The notes: generated from the sequence alone by a model not told the origin. A stretch of DNA of 64,000 nucleotides from Actinomadura sp. K4S16 (GCF_008327685.1 NZ_BDDE01000017.1:186001-250000); one strand, 5' to 3'; positions 38,051-46,259 are shown, numbered from the stretch's first letter. Program-made: numbers and translations.

Positions 38051-38068
38051 GGCCCCAGTTTAGGGGCC
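38051..38068. promoter_or_regulatory. Candidate MarR operator over its own -10
   Basis: GGCCCC (38051-38056) and GGGGCC (38063-38068) flank AGTTTA, which is the complement of the predicted -10 TAAACT. It directly abuts the MarR start codon. Confidence 0.45.
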
Positions 38069-38147
38069 TCTGATATAGTCCCACTTGAGACTTTCTCGTA
38101 TGAGAGAGCTTGGTGGGCGGCGCATCGAACGAGTGAGGGAGACGCGC

Positions 38148-39197
38148 ATGCCCGAGACGACCCGCCGCCGCGCCCTGCAGGTGGCCGGCCTGGCGATGGC
38201 CGCGGCCGCCGTTCCGGCAGGTGAGGCGGCCGCCGCCCCCCGGCGGCCGCGCGGCAGGATCGACACCCACCATCACGCCGTCCCGCCCCGGATGCGGGAG
38301 TGGGCGGTCGAGCAGGGCCTCCTCCCGCCGACCGGCGGACCGTCCTGGGCCCAGTGGACGCTGCCGAGCACCCTGCGGACGATGAACGCCAACGGCATCG
38401 CCGCCGGGGTGGCGTCCGCGCCGGTGCCCGCCGAGGTGTTCCTGGACCGGGGGATCGCCGCCTCGGGCGTCCAGGTGTGCAACGAGTCGCTGGCCGAGCT
38501 GGTGCGCGAGCACCCCACGAGGTTCGGCTTCTTCGCCAACGTGGCGATGCTCCACCCGGACCTCGCCGTGCGGCAGCTCGCCCACGCGCTGGACGACCTG
38601 GGCGCGGACGGAGTCCTCCTCAACACCTCGGCCGCCGGGCACTACCTCGGGGAGCCGATGTTCGACCCGCTCTGGGCCGAGCTCGACAAGCGCCGCGCGG
38701 TCGTGTTCGTCCACCCGGTCGCCCCCAAGGGCCTGCCCGAGGCGCCGGGCGTCGGGGACTGGCTCGCCGACTACCTGCTCGACACCACCCGCACCGCGCT
38801 CAACCTCATCGCCGCCGGGACCCTCGACCGGTACCCGCGGGTGTCGGTCGTCCTGTCGCACGGCGGCGGGTTCCTGCCGTACATGGCGGGACGCGCCGAG
38901 CGCTCGGCCCGGGAGGACGGCGGCCCGCTCCCGGCGCGGATGCGTCCGGCGCTCCGCCGCTTCCACTACGACACGGCCCTGCCGGTGTCCCCGTACGCCG
39001 CACCGTCCCTGATCGCCGCCGTCGGCGCCGACCGCGTCCTGTTCGGCACCGACTGGCCCGCGAACTCCGCCCGCGAGGTCGCGCTGAACACCCGGGACCT
39101 CGACCGCGACCCGGTGCTGGACGAGCGCGCCCACCGCGCCGTCGACCGGGGGAACGCCCTGCGCCTGCTCCCCCGGCTGGCCGAACGCCTTACGTGA
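38148..39197 (+). CDS. Amidohydrolase-2 family protein, decarboxylase-like, with Tat-type signal
   Basis: 349-residue metal-dependent TIM-barrel protein related to gamma-resorcylate, 6-methylsalicylate and ACMSD decarboxylases. Metal-site motifs: HxH in RIDTHHHAVPPR, VVFVHPVAP, VVLSHGGGFLPYMAGR and VLFGTDWPAN. The N-terminus reads PETTRRRALQVAGLAMAAAAVPAGEAAA, a twin-arginine-like signal, which is odd for an enzyme of intracellular catabolism. The ATG at 38148 has GAGGGAG upstream at suitable spacing. It is divergent from the MarR gene. The 3' end overlaps the P450 gene by 8 nt (convergent). Confidence 0.83.
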   Translation: MPETTRRRALQVAGLAMAAAAVPAGEAAAAPRRPRGRIDTHHHAVPPRMREWAVEQGLLPPTGGPSWAQWTLPSTLRTMNANGIAAGVASAPVPAEVFLDRGIAASGVQVCNESLAELVREHPTRFGFFANVAMLHPDLAVRQLAHALDDLGADGVLLNTSAAGHYLGEPMFDPLWAELDKRRAVVFVHPVAPKGLPEAPGVGDWLADYLLDTTRTALNLIAAGTLDRYPRVSVVLSHGGGFLPYMAGRAERSAREDGGPLPARMRPALRRFHYDTALPVSPYAAPSLIAAVGADRVLFGTDWPANSAREVALNTRDLDRDPVLDERAHRAVDRGNALRLLPRLAERLT

Positions 39198-40461
39198 TGC
39201 GGACGGGGAGGGTGCGGGGGCCGCGGACCTGGCCGGCGGCCCACGTGACCGCCGCCGGGTCGGCCAGGGCGAAGGACGGGACGCGCTCCAGCCAGACGTC
39301 GAGCGCCACGCGCAGCTCCATGCGGGCCAGGTGCGAGCCGACGCAGCGGTGGATGCCGAGGCCGAAGGCGGCGTGCCGGTTCACCTCGCGGTCGATGACG
39401 ATCTCGTCCGCGCGGTCGAACTGGGCCGGGTCGCGGTTGGCGGCGGGGAACGACAGCAGGACCCAGTCGTCGGCCTTCATCTCGACGCCGCGCCAGGTCA
39501 TGTCCTCCCTCACGAGGCGCGCCATCGTGACGGGCGCGAAGGCGCGCAGGAACTCCTCCATCGCGGTCGGCAGCAGCGACCGGTCGGCGGCGAGGCGCTC
39601 GCGGTCCGCCGGCGTCCTCGCCAGGTGCCACAGCGAGGCGCCGATCGCGCTCCAGGTCGTGTCGATCCCGGCGATGAGCAGCAGCGCCATCGTCCCCGAG
39701 ACGTGGGACGGGTCGAGCTTGCGCCCGTACAACTCGGCTTCGATCAGATAGGTGGTGAGGTCGTCGCGCGGGTTCGCGACGTGGTCGCGGATCTGCTCCA
39801 GGAGGTAGTCGAACAGCTTGTCCATGCGCGCGATGCGCTCGTCCGGGGGGAGGTTGACTCCTTCGAGGGTGTTCTCGACGAACTCGCGGAACCGGGGGCC
39901 GTCCTCGGGCGGGAAGCCGAGCATGTCGGCGATGACCCGCATCGGGATGTGCTGCGCGTACTCCTGCGCGGCGTCCACCGTCTCGCGGCCCTCGAAGGAG
40001 TCGATGAGCTCGTGGCAGTACGCCCTGGTCGCGGACTCCAGCCGCGCCACCGCCGACTTCTTGAACGCGGGCAGCAGCAGCTTGCGCGCGTCGTGGTGGA
40101 ACGGCGGGTCGGACGAGATCGGCGGCGTGACGCCGACCGGCTCCACCTCGCGCGGCGGCCGGAAGTTGCTCATGACGACCGAGCGGGAGGTGAACCGCTC
40201 GGTGTCGTAGGCGACCGCCGCCACGTCCTCGTAGCGGGTCGGCAGCCAGCCGCCGCCGAACCGCTCGGTCCGCGCGACCGGGCAGCGCCGCCGCAGGTCG
40301 TCCTGGATCGGGTACGGGTCGGCGGCCCACTCCGGTTCCAGGTGGGAGAAGTCGGTCGCCCAGTCGGAGACCGGGCCGGTGACGACCTCGTTGCGCGTGC
40401 CGAGCGGACGACTGGCCCGCTCGTCCCGGAAGTCCTTGCCGAAGCGGTCGTCCGCGGTCAT
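39190..40461 (-). CDS. Cytochrome P450
   Basis: 423-residue soluble bacterial P450. The I-helix oxygen-binding motif is AGIDTTW, the K-helix ExxR is EEFLRA, and the heme loop is FGLGIHRCVGSHLAR with the cysteine ligand. The ATG at 40461 follows GGGGAGG at about 6-7 nt. The gene starts 1 bp after the ferredoxin stop, so electrons probably come from that ferredoxin. By overall style it is close to CYP families that oxidise terpenoids or aromatics (inference). The ferredoxin reductase is not nearby. Confidence 0.93.
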   Translation of the reverse strand: MTADDRFGKDFRDERASRPLGTRNEVVTGPVSDWATDFSHLEPEWAADPYPIQDDLRRRCPVARTERFGGGWLPTRYEDVAAVAYDTERFTSRSVVMSNFRPPREVEPVGVTPPISSDPPFHHDARKLLLPAFKKSAVARLESATRAYCHELIDSFEGRETVDAAQEYAQHIPMRVIADMLGFPPEDGPRFREFVENTLEGVNLPPDERIARMDKLFDYLLEQIRDHVANPRDDLTTYLIEAELYGRKLDPSHVSGTMALLLIAGIDTTWSAIGASLWHLARTPADRERLAADRSLLPTAMEEFLRAFAPVTMARLVREDMTWRGVEMKADDWVLLSFPAANRDPAQFDRADEIVIDREVNRHAAFGLGIHRCVGSHLARMELRVALDVWLERVPSFALADPAAVTWAAGQVRGPRTLPVRIT

Positions 40462-40462
40462 C

Positions 40463-40663
40463 TCACGCCTCCCCGAGGACGTCGATCGCACGTTCGGGGC
40501 AGTTCGCGACCGCGAGGCGGGCCTCGTGCTCCCCGCCCTCGGGGACGACTCCGTCGCCGAGGACGACGCCGTATCCCTCGTCGTCCTCGCCGAACAGGCC
40601 GGGGGCGAGGTCGTAGCAGCGGCCGTGCCCCTGGCAGCGCTTCGGGTCGATCTGCACCTTCAC
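40463..40663 (-). CDS. Small ferredoxin, CXXHXXC type, partner of the P450
   Basis: 66-residue one-cluster ferredoxin. The binding motif is C-QGH-G-R-C near residues 10-16, then CPERAI near the C-terminus, i.e. CXXHXXC(X)nCP. The second cysteine of the usual 4Fe motif is a histidine. In mycobacterial P450 ferredoxins this pattern binds a [3Fe-4S] or unusual His-ligated cluster. The GTG at 40663 follows GGGAGG by 6 nt. The gene overlaps the TetR stop by 4 nt and precedes the P450 by 1 bp, forming a TetR-Fd-P450 operon. Confidence 0.92.
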   Translation of the reverse strand: MKVQIDPKRCQGHGRCYDLAPGLFGEDDEGYGVVLGDGVVPEGGEHEARLAVANCPERAIDVLGEA

Positions 40664-41271
40664 TGGGTTCCTCCCCCTGTCGTTCCGGGCGGCGCGAGCG
40701 CGGACACGATCCGCGCGAGCAGTGCGACCCACTCCTCGTCCCCGACGGCGTGCATGTCCCGCGGGATGAGGGCGCTCCCCATCCCGAGCAGCAGGCAGAG
40801 GTGGGCGAGCGCGTTCGGGGAGAGCGCCGGGTCCATCTCCCCGCCCGCCTGGGCGATGCGCATCAGCCCGGCGAGCCACTCGGCGCGCTCTCCGACGTAG
40901 TCGCGCATGGGACGGGCCACGTCCTCGTCCCGGTGGGCCGCGACGAGGGCCTCCACGACGAGGTGGGCGCGGGCGTCGCGGCGGTTCGGCAGCCACCGCC
41001 CCATGGTGAGCAGCAGCTCGACGACCGGGCGGTCGGGCTCGGCGGCGAACAGCTCGGCCAGCAGCCGCCGCCCGTGCGCACGCAGCGCCGCCACCAGCAG
41101 CTCCGCCTTCGAGTCGAAGTGCGCATACAGAGCGCCGTTGCTGACGCCGGCGGCCCGCGCGATGTCGGCGACGCGCGTCCCGTCGTACCCGCGCCGCGCG
41201 AACTCGTCGGCCGCCGCGCTCAGCAGCCGTTCGCGCGTCTCCGCGCGCGTGACGCCGGCAATGCGTCCCAT
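40660..41271 (-). CDS. TetR-family transcriptional regulator
   Basis: 203-residue TetR protein: HTH at about 12-58 (LLSAAADEFARRGYDGTRVADIARAAGVSNGALYAHFDSKAELL). It is the first gene of an operon with the ferredoxin and P450. A near-consensus promoter places transcription initiation at the A of the ATG, so the mRNA is leaderless. A short palindrome overlapping the -10 is the likely autoregulatory operator. The divergent SDR/FAH operon may be a second target. Confidence 0.92.
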   Translation of the reverse strand: MGRIAGVTRAETRERLLSAAADEFARRGYDGTRVADIARAAGVSNGALYAHFDSKAELLVAALRAHGRRLLAELFAAEPDRPVVELLLTMGRWLPNRRDARAHLVVEALVAAHRDEDVARPMRDYVGERAEWLAGLMRIAQAGGEMDPALSPNALAHLCLLLGMGSALIPRDMHAVGDEEWVALLARIVSALAPPGTTGGGTQ

Positions 41272-41277
41272 ACCGAA

Positions 41278-41306
41278 ATTAAACGAGCGTTCATTTGCCG
41301 GGTCAA
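41278..41306 (-). promoter_or_regulatory. Promoter of the TetR-ferredoxin-P450 operon
   Basis: On the minus strand TTGACC (41301-41306), 17-bp spacer, TTTAAT (41278-41283). The -10 ends six bases before the ATG at 41271, predicting a leaderless transcript. This is the best housekeeping-type promoter in the window. Confidence 0.75.
41282..41291. promoter_or_regulatory. Candidate TetR operator
   Basis: AACG-AG-CGTT, part of a longer imperfect symmetry (AAATTAAACG / CGTTCATTT), overlapping the -10 of the TetR promoter. Confidence 0.55.
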
Positions 41307-41341
41307 GGCCCCCGCACCCCCGAAGGCTCCGCCCAGGCCTC

Positions 41342-41371
41342 TTGACGGCGGGTTGCGGGTCCTCGGATACT
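41342..41371 (+). promoter_or_regulatory. Promoter of the SDR/FAH operon
   Basis: TTGACG (41342-41347), 18-bp spacer, GATACT (41366-41371). The predicted start near 41378 is just before a 17-bp palindrome, so a bound repressor would block elongation. Confidence 0.6.
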
Positions 41372-41381
41372 CGACCACAAC

Positions 41382-41398
41382 ATGAAAGCGGCTTTCAT
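41382..41398. promoter_or_regulatory. Operator-like palindrome ahead of the SDR/FAH operon
   Basis: ATGAAAGC-G-GCTTTCAT: perfect 8-bp arms around one base, in the 5' leader of the SDR operon. Candidate site for the IclR regulator encoded at the operon's far end, or for the divergent TetR. Confidence 0.6.
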
Positions 41399-41414
41399 TA
41401 AGCGAAAGTGACGG

Positions 41415-42218
41415 GTGGAACACGTGGCTGACGGGTCCGCGGCGGCTCATGGTGCGTCGGACGCGGCGGCTGACTGGCCTGGGCTGCGGGGCGCTCGGGT
41501 ACTCGTGCTCGGTGCCGGCGGGATCGGCGCGGAGTGCGTTCGGGGATATCTCCGAGCCGGGGCCGTCGTCACGGTGGTCGACCGCGACCCCGCGCGGCTG
41601 GACGCTCTGCCCCCGGGCCCGGACGGGACCGGCGCGCACACGTTCGCGGCCGACCTGGCCGAGCCGGGCGCCGGAGCCGACGCCGTCCGGCGGGCGGTGG
41701 AGGCGATGGGCGGGCTGGACGTGCTCCTGCACTGCGTCGGCGTCAACGACCGGCGCCCGATCCTCGACTTCACCGAGGACGAGTGGGACCGGGTGCTGCG
41801 CACCAACCTGTCCACCGCGTTCGGCGCGGCGCAGGCGGCGGGGCGGCACATGGTGGAGGCAGGCGGCGGGCGCATCGTGCTCCTGTCCTCGGTGTCCGGG
41901 CACCTGGCGCACCGCAAGCACGGCCCGTACGCCGCGTCCAAGGGCGGAATGAACCAGATGATGCGGGTCATGGCGGCCGAGTGGGCGTGCCACGGCGTCA
42001 CGGTCAACGCGGTCGCGCCCGGCTACGTCGAGACGCCGCTGACCGCCGGATACCTCGCGCGGCCGGGCGTCCGCGAGGAGCTCGTGCGCCTCGTCCCGGC
42101 CGGGCGGCTGGGCACCGCAGCGGAGATCGTCGGCCCGATACTGTTCCTGTCCTCGCCGCACGCGGCCTTCATCACCGGGCACGTCATGTACGTCGACGGT
42201 GGCCGCACTCTCGTCTGA
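41415..42218 (+). CDS. Short-chain dehydrogenase/reductase (SDR)
   Basis: 267-residue NAD(P)-dependent oxidoreductase. Cofactor motif VLVLGAGGIGAE (a GxxGxG variant of the usual SDR TGxxxGIG); active site Ser in LLSSVSG and Y-x3-K in YAASKGGMN; C-terminal VMYVDGGRTLV. The start is uncertain: GTG 41415 is used, and GTG 41424 is equally possible. First gene of a five-kilobase-scale catabolic operon (SDR, SDR, FAH, FAH). It is divergent from the TetR-Fd-P450 operon, so the two may process one compound. Confidence 0.9.
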   Translation: MEHVADGSAAAHGASDAAADWPGLRGARVLVLGAGGIGAECVRGYLRAGAVVTVVDRDPARLDALPPGPDGTGAHTFAADLAEPGAGADAVRRAVEAMGGLDVLLHCVGVNDRRPILDFTEDEWDRVLRTNLSTAFGAAQAAGRHMVEAGGGRIVLLSSVSGHLAHRKHGPYAASKGGMNQMMRVMAAEWACHGVTVNAVAPGYVETPLTAGYLARPGVREELVRLVPAGRLGTAAEIVGPILFLSSPHAAFITGHVMYVDGGRTLV

Positions 42219-42232
42219 TCAGAGGAGAACGC

Positions 42233-43021
42233 ATGAGCACGCAGGAGGGCATCTTCCCTCGGTTCGCCGGGAAGACGGTGCTGGTCACCGGGGCCGGGAC
42301 GGGGTTCGGGGCGGAGATCGCCGTCCGGGCCGCCCAGGAGGGCGCCCGGGTCGGCGTCCACTACAACAGCTCGAAGCAGGGCGCCGAGCGCACGGCGGAG
42401 CGCGTCCGGGAGGCCGGCGGCGAGGCGTTCGTCGTGCAGGCGGACATCTCGTCCTGGGACGAGATCCGCCGCCTCGCCGACGAGGTCTTCGCGTGGGCGG
42501 GCACGCTGGACGTCCTGGTCAACAACGTCGGGGACGTCGCGACCGAGCAGATGTCGTGGCGGCAGCTGACCCAGGAGTCGCTGGACCGCGTCATCGACGT
42601 GGACGTCAAGGGCACCCTGCTCATGACGCACGAGTTCGGCTCCCGCATGCTGGAGCAGGGCCACGGCTCGATCATCAACATCGGATCGACGGTGGTCGTG
42701 CGGGGCAGCGCGCGGGCCCCCCAGTACGCCGCCGCCAAGTACGGGCTGCTCGGCATCACCAAGTCGTACGCGGCGGCGTTCGCGCCGGCCGTCCGCGTGA
42801 ACACCTTCGCGCCCGGCTTCATGGAGACCGGCGCCACGCTGGAGCGCGAGGACTGGAAGTCAGGGCGCCGCGAGAAGCTCATCGCGCAGACGCCGCTGGG
42901 CACGATCCCGCCGCCCGAGAAGGTCGCGGGCACGGCGCTGTTCCTCGCCACCGAGGACGCCTCCCACATCACCGGCGCCTACATGCTCGCCGACGGCGGC
43001 TTCAACATGGTCGGCGCCTGA
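42233..43021 (+). CDS. Short-chain dehydrogenase/reductase (SDR)
   Basis: 262-residue classical SDR. TGAGTGFGAEIAVRAA binds the cofactor, and VLVNNVGDV is the NNxG motif. The catalytic Ser is in NIGSTVVVRGSA, with Y-x3-K in YAAAKYGLLGI. The C-terminus IPPPEKVAGTALFLATEDASHITGAYMLADGGF is typical of the FabG-like class. The SD AGAGGAG lies 6 nt before the ATG, 14 bp after the previous gene. It may oxidise a hydroxyl to the keto group that the FAH enzymes then need. Confidence 0.92.
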   Translation: MSTQEGIFPRFAGKTVLVTGAGTGFGAEIAVRAAQEGARVGVHYNSSKQGAERTAERVREAGGEAFVVQADISSWDEIRRLADEVFAWAGTLDVLVNNVGDVATEQMSWRQLTQESLDRVIDVDVKGTLLMTHEFGSRMLEQGHGSIINIGSTVVVRGSARAPQYAAAKYGLLGITKSYAAAFAPAVRVNTFAPGFMETGATLEREDWKSGRREKLIAQTPLGTIPPPEKVAGTALFLATEDASHITGAYMLADGGFNMVGA

Positions 43022-43073
43022 ACCGCCGGCGCCGAGCCCGGACCGGCGGCGCCGGGGCCTGAGAGGAACCATC

Positions 43074-43943
43074 TTGAAACTGATCACGTTCGACGAGGGC
43101 CGGGTCGGCCGGCTGGACGGCGAGGACGTCATCGAGTTCGACGTGCCGTCCACGCGGGCGTTCTTCGAGCGCGGCGGCACCGCCCCCGAGACCGGGGAGC
43201 GGCTGAGGCTGGCGGACGTCCGGCTCCGCGCGCCCATCCGGCCGAAGAAGTTCTTCCACACCGCGGGGAACTTCGCCGACCACCACGAGGAGCTCCAGGC
43301 GGTCAACTGGTCGCACCCGGTGCACAAGGGCATCGTGTTCTTCCAGAACGTGGACGCGATCATCGGGCCGGACGACCCGATCGTGTACCCCGAGCACCTC
43401 ACCCGGGAGCTCGACTACGAGCTGGAGCTGGCCGTCGTCATCGGCAAGCCGGGCAAGTTCTTCGGCCCCGAGCAAGCGCTGGAGCACATCGCCGGGTTCA
43501 CCGTCTTCAACGACGTCACGGCCCGCGACATCCAGCGCCGCGAGATGGAGTCGGGGGTGTTCTCGTTCAGCAAGGCCATCGACACGTTCTGCCCGATCGG
43601 CCCGTGGATCGTCACCGCCGACGAGATCGAGGACATGCAGGACCTCGCCATGGAGCTGCGGGTGAACGGCGAGAGGCGGCAGACCGGGCACACCAAGCAG
43701 ATGCGCGTGTCGATCCCGCACCTGGTCGCCTACCACTCGCCGCAGACCTACAGCGCGGGCGACATCATCACGACGGGCACCGTGTCGGGCGTCGCCGCCG
43801 TCCAGCCGGACCCGTTCGCGTTCTACCTGCGGCCCGGCGACGTCGTCGAGGCCGAGATCGAGGGCGTCGGGACACTGCGCAACCCCGTGGTCTCCTGGCA
43901 GGACGCCCACGGCGAGGCTCCGCCGGAGCGGGTCGACTGGTGA
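43074..43943 (+). CDS. Fumarylacetoacetate hydrolase (FAH)-family protein
   Basis: 289-residue FAH-fold enzyme that cleaves or isomerises beta-diketo acids. The C-terminal catalytic core contains the metal-binding acids of ELDYELELAVVIGK, a downstream Asp in FTVFNDVTARDIQRRE, and GTVSGVAAVQPDPFAFYLRPGDVVEAEIEGVGTLRNPV. The start is TTG at 43074, supported by GAGAGGA about 8 nt upstream. Its stop overlaps the next FAH gene by 4 nt. The closest activities I recall are 2,4-diketo-3-deoxy-sugar-acid hydrolases and 2-hydroxyhepta-2,4-dienedioate isomerases; the exact substrate is unknown. Confidence 0.88.
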   Translation: MKLITFDEGRVGRLDGEDVIEFDVPSTRAFFERGGTAPETGERLRLADVRLRAPIRPKKFFHTAGNFADHHEELQAVNWSHPVHKGIVFFQNVDAIIGPDDPIVYPEHLTRELDYELELAVVIGKPGKFFGPEQALEHIAGFTVFNDVTARDIQRREMESGVFSFSKAIDTFCPIGPWIVTADEIEDMQDLAMELRVNGERRQTGHTKQMRVSIPHLVAYHSPQTYSAGDIITTGTVSGVAAVQPDPFAFYLRPGDVVEAEIEGVGTLRNPVVSWQDAHGEAPPERVDW

Positions 43944-44827
43944 GGTTCGCCAACCTGGACGGGCGGGCCGCGGTCATCGTCGAGGGCGCCTCCGGTGACC
44001 TCGCCGTGGACGTCGCCGAGGCGAGCGGCGGCCGGTTCCCCGCCGACCCGCAGGCCGTCTTCAGCCGGTGGCGCGCGTTCTGCGAATGGGCGGCGTGGTC
44101 CCTGGACCCGGAGCAGGGCAGGCCGTTCGCTCCGGAGGACCTCGGCCCGCCGGTGCCGCGTCCGGCCCAGGTGTTCGCCATCGGCGTCAACTACGCCGCG
44201 CACGCGAGCGAGGCCGGGTACCCGCCCGAGTCGGCTCCCGTGACGTTCACCAAGTTCCCGAGCTGCCTGGCCGGGCCCTACTGCGAGGTCGAGCTGCCGT
44301 CCGCCACCGTGGACTGGGAGGTCGAGATGGTGGTGGCGGTCGCGCGGGAGAGCAGCGGCATCCATCCGGTGGACGCCTGGGACTACGTCGCGGGCATCAC
44401 GCTCGGACAGGACCTGTCCGAGCGGACCTCGCAGCTCGCCGGGCCCAGGCCGCAGTTCAGCCTGGCCAAGTCGTTCCCGAACTTCGGCCCGACCGGCCCC
44501 TGGCTCGCCACCCTGAGCGAGTTCGACGACCCGTCCGACCTCGCCATCTCGTGCAGCCTCTCCGGCGAGACCGTGCAGAGCGCGCGGACCTCGGCGATGA
44601 TCTACAGCGTCCCGGAGCTGCTCGTCCGGCTGTCGCGGATCTGCCGGCTGTTCCCGGGCGACCTGGTCTTCACCGGGACGCCGGCCGGCGTCGGGAACGC
44701 CCGCTCGCCCAAGCGGTTCATCCGGCCGGGCGACGTGCTGGTGAGCGAGCTGGAAGGCGTGGGGAGCATGACCCAGCGGTTCGTCGCGGGGCCGGCCCGT
44801 GACGGCCTTCCGCCCTCCGGGGAGTGA
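43940..44827 (+). CDS. Fumarylacetoacetate hydrolase (FAH)-family protein
   Basis: 295-residue second FAH enzyme, GTG start overlapping the upstream stop. Core motifs: VFAIGVNYAAHASEAG, VDWEVEMVVAVAR (metal acids), GITLGQDLSERT, FTGTPAGVGNARSPKRFIRPGDVLVSELEGVGSM. It differs substantially from its neighbour, so the pair are not recent duplicates and may act in succession or on two isomers. It is last in the operon and converges on the IclR gene after 6 bp. Confidence 0.88.
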   Translation: MRFANLDGRAAVIVEGASGDLAVDVAEASGGRFPADPQAVFSRWRAFCEWAAWSLDPEQGRPFAPEDLGPPVPRPAQVFAIGVNYAAHASEAGYPPESAPVTFTKFPSCLAGPYCEVELPSATVDWEVEMVVAVARESSGIHPVDAWDYVAGITLGQDLSERTSQLAGPRPQFSLAKSFPNFGPTGPWLATLSEFDDPSDLAISCSLSGETVQSARTSAMIYSVPELLVRLSRICRLFPGDLVFTGTPAGVGNARSPKRFIRPGDVLVSELEGVGSMTQRFVAGPARDGLPPSGE

Positions 44828-44833
44828 ACGGGG

Positions 44834-45730
44834 TCAGCGTCCGCCCAGCAGCCGGGAGATCTCCGCGCACGCCTTCTGGACCAGCGGCCGGATCTCCTCC
44901 AGGAGGCGCGCCGTCGGGACCTCCATCGCGGGCACGGCCACGTTGACGGCCGCGACCGCCGTCCCGGACGCGTCCCGGACGGGCGCCGCGACGGACCGGA
45001 GCCCGTAGGCGAGCTCCTCGTCCTGGAGGGCCCAGCCGCGGCCGCGGATCTCCGCCAGCTCGGGCCGGAGCGCCTCCAGCGAGGCCGCGGCGTTGGGGCC
45101 GGCCGCCCCGGCGAAGGACTCCCCGGTCAGCACGTCCTTCAGTTCGGCGTCGTCGAGCTGGGCCAGCAGCATCTTGCCCATCGAGGTGCGGACGGCCGGA
45201 AGCCGCGACCCGACCTGGATGTTCGCCGTCACCAGGTCGTTGTTGCGCAGCCTCACCAGGTACAGCACGTGGTCCCCCGACAGCACGCCGAGGTTCGCCG
45301 TCTGCCCGGTGGCGTCGGCGAGCCTGCGGAGCGGCCCCTCCGCGAGCTGGACGAGGTCGAGGCTGCGCAGCGCCGAGAAGCCGAGCGTGAGCACCTTCGG
45401 CGCGGGCCGGTAGGCGCCGTCCGGAAGCTGTTCGAGGAACCCTTCGGCGGTCAGCGTCGAGGCCAGCCGGAAGGCGGTCGGCAGGGGCAGGCCCGTCGCC
45501 GCGGCCATGTCGGTCAGCTTCATGGCCGGGCGCTGCTCGGAGAAGAGCGCGAGGAGGCGCAGGCCCTTCGCCAGCGCCTCCACGTGGTAGCCGCTCTTCG
45601 GGCCGGCCCGGCCGCCGGCGGAGCGGGGCGGCGTACGGTCACGCGGGGGCACGGACGCCTCGCTTTCAGCCTGGCCGGCGGACACCGCCGACTGAGGGGC
45701 CTGCCGGCTGACGGGCACTGCGCCTCTCAT
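44834..45730 (-). CDS. IclR-family transcriptional regulator
   Basis: 298-residue regulator. After a disordered, Pro/Ala/Arg-rich N-terminal extension of about 45 residues comes a winged HTH (about 48-110: EALAKGLRLLALFSEQRPAMKLTDMAAATGLPLPTAFRLASTL, read as two parts). The IclR effector-binding domain follows (about 120-295) with AVRTSMGKMLLAQL and YGLRSVAAPVRDASG. IclR proteins typically control adjacent aromatic or sugar-acid catabolic operons, and it converges on one here. The long N-terminal extension makes the start uncertain; an internal start nearer residue 45 is possible. Confidence 0.88.
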   Translation of the reverse strand: MRGAVPVSRQAPQSAVSAGQAESEASVPPRDRTPPRSAGGRAGPKSGYHVEALAKGLRLLALFSEQRPAMKLTDMAAATGLPLPTAFRLASTLTAEGFLEQLPDGAYRPAPKVLTLGFSALRSLDLVQLAEGPLRRLADATGQTANLGVLSGDHVLYLVRLRNNDLVTANIQVGSRLPAVRTSMGKMLLAQLDDAELKDVLTGESFAGAAGPNAAASLEALRPELAEIRGRGWALQDEELAYGLRSVAAPVRDASGTAVAAVNVAVPAMEVPTARLLEEIRPLVQKACAEISRLLGGR

Positions 45731-45758
45731 CGTACGGACGCGCCGCCCCGCGGATCCG

Positions 45759-46193
45759 TCACCTCAGGGCCTCGTAGTACGAGTCCGCCTCCTCCTCCCT
45801 CTTCCGGCCGGCCGTGAAGAAGCCGGCGAGCGCGGCGAGCGCGGCCACCGCCTCCCCGGCGAAGCTGATCGTCTTGTCCGCGTACCACTGCGGGTCGTAC
45901 ATCCGCGGGATCGGGCCGATCTGCCCGAAGTCGACGAAGTAGTACAGCAGCACGGCCCCGGCCGCGCTCGCCGCGACGACGAACGCGATGGCGTACGTCC
46001 ACCTCCGGGCCCAGAACAGCACGAGCAGGCCCGCGACGGCCGCCGCGATGGCCTGGCCGTAGAACAGGTCGTCTCCCGGGATGACGTCGCTGGGGGTGTT
46101 GGGCCCGGGGGCCATGTCGGGTGCGAACCGCCAGTGCACGACGGCGTCGGCCGCGAGTCCCGCGGCCACGAGTACACGAAGAACAATGCCCAT
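45759..46193 (-). CDS. Small integral membrane protein of unknown function
   Basis: About 144 residues with four hydrophobic helices: VLRVLVAAGLAADAVVHW, AIAAAVAGLLVLFW, AIAFVVAASAAGAVLLYYF and AGEAVAALAALAGFFTAG. An extracytoplasmic loop (RFAPDMAPGPNTPSDVIPGDDLFYGQ) separates the first two. No charged catalytic residues lie in the helices. Start taken at the ATG at 46193 that opens the first helix; an ATG at 46241 would add 16 residues. It is common in actinomycetes near envelope genes, but I know no function. Confidence 0.75.
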   Translation of the reverse strand: MGIVLRVLVAAGLAADAVVHWRFAPDMAPGPNTPSDVIPGDDLFYGQAIAAAVAGLLVLFWARRWTYAIAFVVAASAAGAVLLYYFVDFGQIGPIPRMYDPQWYADKTISFAGEAVAALAALAGFFTAGRKREEEADSYYEALR

Positions 46194-46259
46194 ACCCCTT
46201 GCACGGGGATATCCGGCCGCCGGATCAATCCGGCCGAACATTTCCCCAAGTCGGGCCCG

